Assembly (NCBI GenBank): GCA_002451065.1
Contig: DKBC01000003.1
Coordinates: 1 to 6,077, forward strand
Direction of reading: 5' to 3'
DNA length: 6,077 nt
Origin: Betaproteobacteria bacterium UBA6910
Lineage (GTDB): Bacteria; Pseudomonadota; Gammaproteobacteria; Burkholderiales; UBA6910
The translations under genes and the position numbers were made by a program. Below are positions 4,729 through 6,077 of the stretch, one piece after another. Under the pieces are notes generated by a model. The model worked only from the letters and a program-made list of their open reading frames with translations, was not told the origin of the DNA and made no database searches. Position 1 is the stretch's first letter; the number at the start of each line of letters is the position of its first letter.

Positions 4729-6077
4729 GTGACTGCCGTGGGCCCGATTTTGGAAGCACGCAGCGTGGCCAAGTCCTTTGGCCCGGTCGAGGCGCTGTGC
4801 GGCGTATCCTTCGCTGTCGCAACCGGCGAGGTTCGGGGAATCTGCGGCGAGAACGGCGCCGGCAAGAGCACGCTCATCAAGGTCTTGACGGGCGTTTACC
4901 AGGCAGATCGAGGCGCCATCCTGGTGGATGGCGTCGAGCATCGGGTCGAGGGTCCTCAGGACGCGCAGGCGCTCGGCATCGCCTTCGTCTCCCAGGAACT
5001 CAGCATCCCTCCGCATCTCTCGGTCGGGGACAACATCTGGCTCGGCCACCGTGACGTGCCGTTCCTGCATCGCCGACGCGCCTTGCGGCAGCGGGCGCAG
5101 GAGGTTCTCGAACTGGTGGGCCTTGCGCATCTCTCCGTCGACGTGCGGGCCGCCACGCTCTCCCTCGGTGAGCGCCAACTTCTCGAGATCGCGCGAATGC
5201 TCGTGCGAAACGCGCGGGTGTTGATCCTGGACGAGCCGACGGCAACCCTGTCGGATCGTGAGATTGCGCAGGTGTTCGCGACCCTGCGACGGCTGAAGGA
5301 ACAGGGACGGACGGTCATCTTCATCACGCACAGGCTCAACGAAATCTTCGAGATCTGCGACAGCGTCACGGTCCTGCGCAACGGATGCGAGGTCGGGTCT
5401 TTCGCCACAACGGAGGTGGACCGCGCAGGCCTGATCGAGGCCATGCTCGGGCGGCCTTTGGAGCAGATGTATCCCCAGGCCTCCCTCACGGAGGCCGGTC
5501 CGGCGCTGATGGTCAGCGATCTGCACATTCCCGGGACCGTCCAAGGCTTGTCCCTGGCGGTGCCGAAAGGGCGCATCGCCTCCCTCGTCGGGCAGATCGG
5601 GTCGGGGGCGTCCGACGCCGTGCGCGCGCTTGCGGGCCTTGTCTACACCGCGCGGGGCGAGGTTTCCGTCGGTGGGCGGCGTCTGCGGCTCGGCTCGGTG
5701 CCGGCGGCGCTGGCACACAACGTCCGCTTCGTTTCCGAAGAGCGCGCCGCCGAGGGCTTGTTCCTCAACCTGTCGGTCCGCGAGAATCTCCTGGCGACGC
5801 AGCTTGGGTCGCTGGGAACCGGCGGCTGGCTGTCCCGCCGTCGGCTCACCACGGCGGCGAGCCGGCTCGCCGGGATGGTCGGGATCGATGGCCGTCGCTT
5901 GAGGTCCCGGACGCGGGAGATGAGCGGCGGCAACCAGCAGAAGGTGGCGGTCGGCCGCTCGGTGACGAGCGACGGCAAAGGCGTGCTGCTCATGAACGAG
6001 CCGACGCGAGGGGTCGACGTGGGTGCGCGGGCGGAGATCTACGTCCTGATGCGGCGGCTGTGCGAGCAGGGCTACGC
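4729..6077 (+). CDS. Sugar ABC transporter ATPase with two NBDs (RbsA/XylG/MglA-type), 3' truncated by window
   Basis: 449 complete codons are read and the frame is open at the right edge. NBD1 has Walker A GENGAGKST (40-48), Q-loop Gln89, signature LSLGERQLLEIAR (from 144), Walker B VLILDEPTATLS (Asp168, Glu169) and H-loop His201. NBD2 has a degenerate Walker A GQIGSGASD (288-296, no Lys-Ser/Thr, usual for this family), signature MSGGNQQ (398-404) and Walker B LLMNEPTRGVDVGA in which the usual Asp is Asn423. The duplicated layout is that of cytoplasmic ATPases of ribose/galactose-type importers. I chose GTG 4729 (VTAVGPILEARS), with GAGGG at 4714-4718; GTG 4738 in the same frame is the alternative and lies 19 nt from that SD. 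An in-frame TAG at 4702 prevents earlier starts. The gene follows the binding-protein gene at 41 nt, and a permease probably follows beyond the edge. Confidence 0.93.
   Translation, partial: MTAVGPILEARSVAKSFGPVEALCGVSFAVATGEVRGICGENGAGKSTLIKVLTGVYQADRGAILVDGVEHRVEGPQDAQALGIAFVSQELSIPPHLSVGDNIWLGHRDVPFLHRRRALRQRAQEVLELVGLAHLSVDVRAATLSLGERQLLEIARMLVRNARVLILDEPTATLSDREIAQVFATLRRLKEQGRTVIFITHRLNEIFEICDSVTVLRNGCEVGSFATTEVDRAGLIEAMLGRPLEQMYPQASLTEAGPALMVSDLHIPGTVQGLSLAVPKGRIASLVGQIGSGASDAVRALAGLVYTARGEVSVGGRRLRLGSVPAALAHNVRFVSEERAAEGLFLNLSVRENLLATQLGSLGTGGWLSRRRLTTAASRLAGMVGIDGRRLRSRTREMSGGNQQKVAVGRSVTSDGKGVLLMNEPTRGVDVGARAEIYVLMRRLCEQGY

Noticed and set aside
3458..4822. A 454-codon minus-strand open frame through the binding-protein gene, with a similar one at 4621-5718.
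   Set aside because: Both are antisense to confidently identified importer genes and lack recognisable domains.
1..6077. CRISPR array, tRNA, rRNA, or phage genes.
   Set aside because: No spaced repeat series, RNA gene fold or phage protein was seen at any position.

Overview
This is a GC-rich bacterial window (roughly 60% G+C by eye). It carries five recognisable protein-coding genes, two of them cut by the window edges, plus one decayed mobile-element region. The signal peptide, periplasmic binding protein and sugar-type ABC ATPase fit a Gram-negative. The double [4Fe-4S] DUF362 protein and the molybdopterin-binding-like protein fit a proteobacterium or a similar metagenomic lineage with anaerobic or facultative redox metabolism. 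I cannot name the organism.

Layout. (1) Minus strand, 1-1478: a two-gene unit of a DUF362 protein with a C-terminal 2x[4Fe-4S] ferredoxin module, then, 7 nt downstream with an SD that overlaps its stop codon, a molybdopterin-binding-like protein that runs off the left edge. (2) 1479-1820: a divergent intergenic region with an AT-rich block, a 9-bp direct repeat at 20-bp spacing and an extended -10 promoter reading right. (3) 1821-2177: a small acyl-carrier-protein-like protein in which proline occupies the phosphopantetheine serine position. A perfect 17-bp inverted repeat follows it. (4) 2362-3250: a monocistronic unit with a good promoter, a leader of about 128 nt, an isochorismatase-family cysteine hydrolase most like N-carbamoylsarcosine or maleamate amidases (GTG start at 2525), and a hairpin terminator. 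(5) 3251-3600: no intact gene; it holds an 18-bp-period repeat, a short alpha/beta-hydrolase-like fragment (plus) and a decayed IS4-type transposase C-terminus (minus). (6) 3601-6077: a promoter and the start of a ribose-type ABC importer operon, with a periplasmic binding protein and a two-domain ATPase truncated at the right edge. The permease is presumably beyond the window.

The blocks look like independent transcription units. The isochorismatase-family hydrolase is separated from the importer by a terminator and by mobile-element debris, so a shared pathway is not supported. The most interesting items are the serine-less ACP-like protein, the coupling of a DUF362 ferredoxin with a molybdopterin-binding-like protein, and the transposase remnant that the importer promoter appears to abut. 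I did not find a clearly new multi-gene system.
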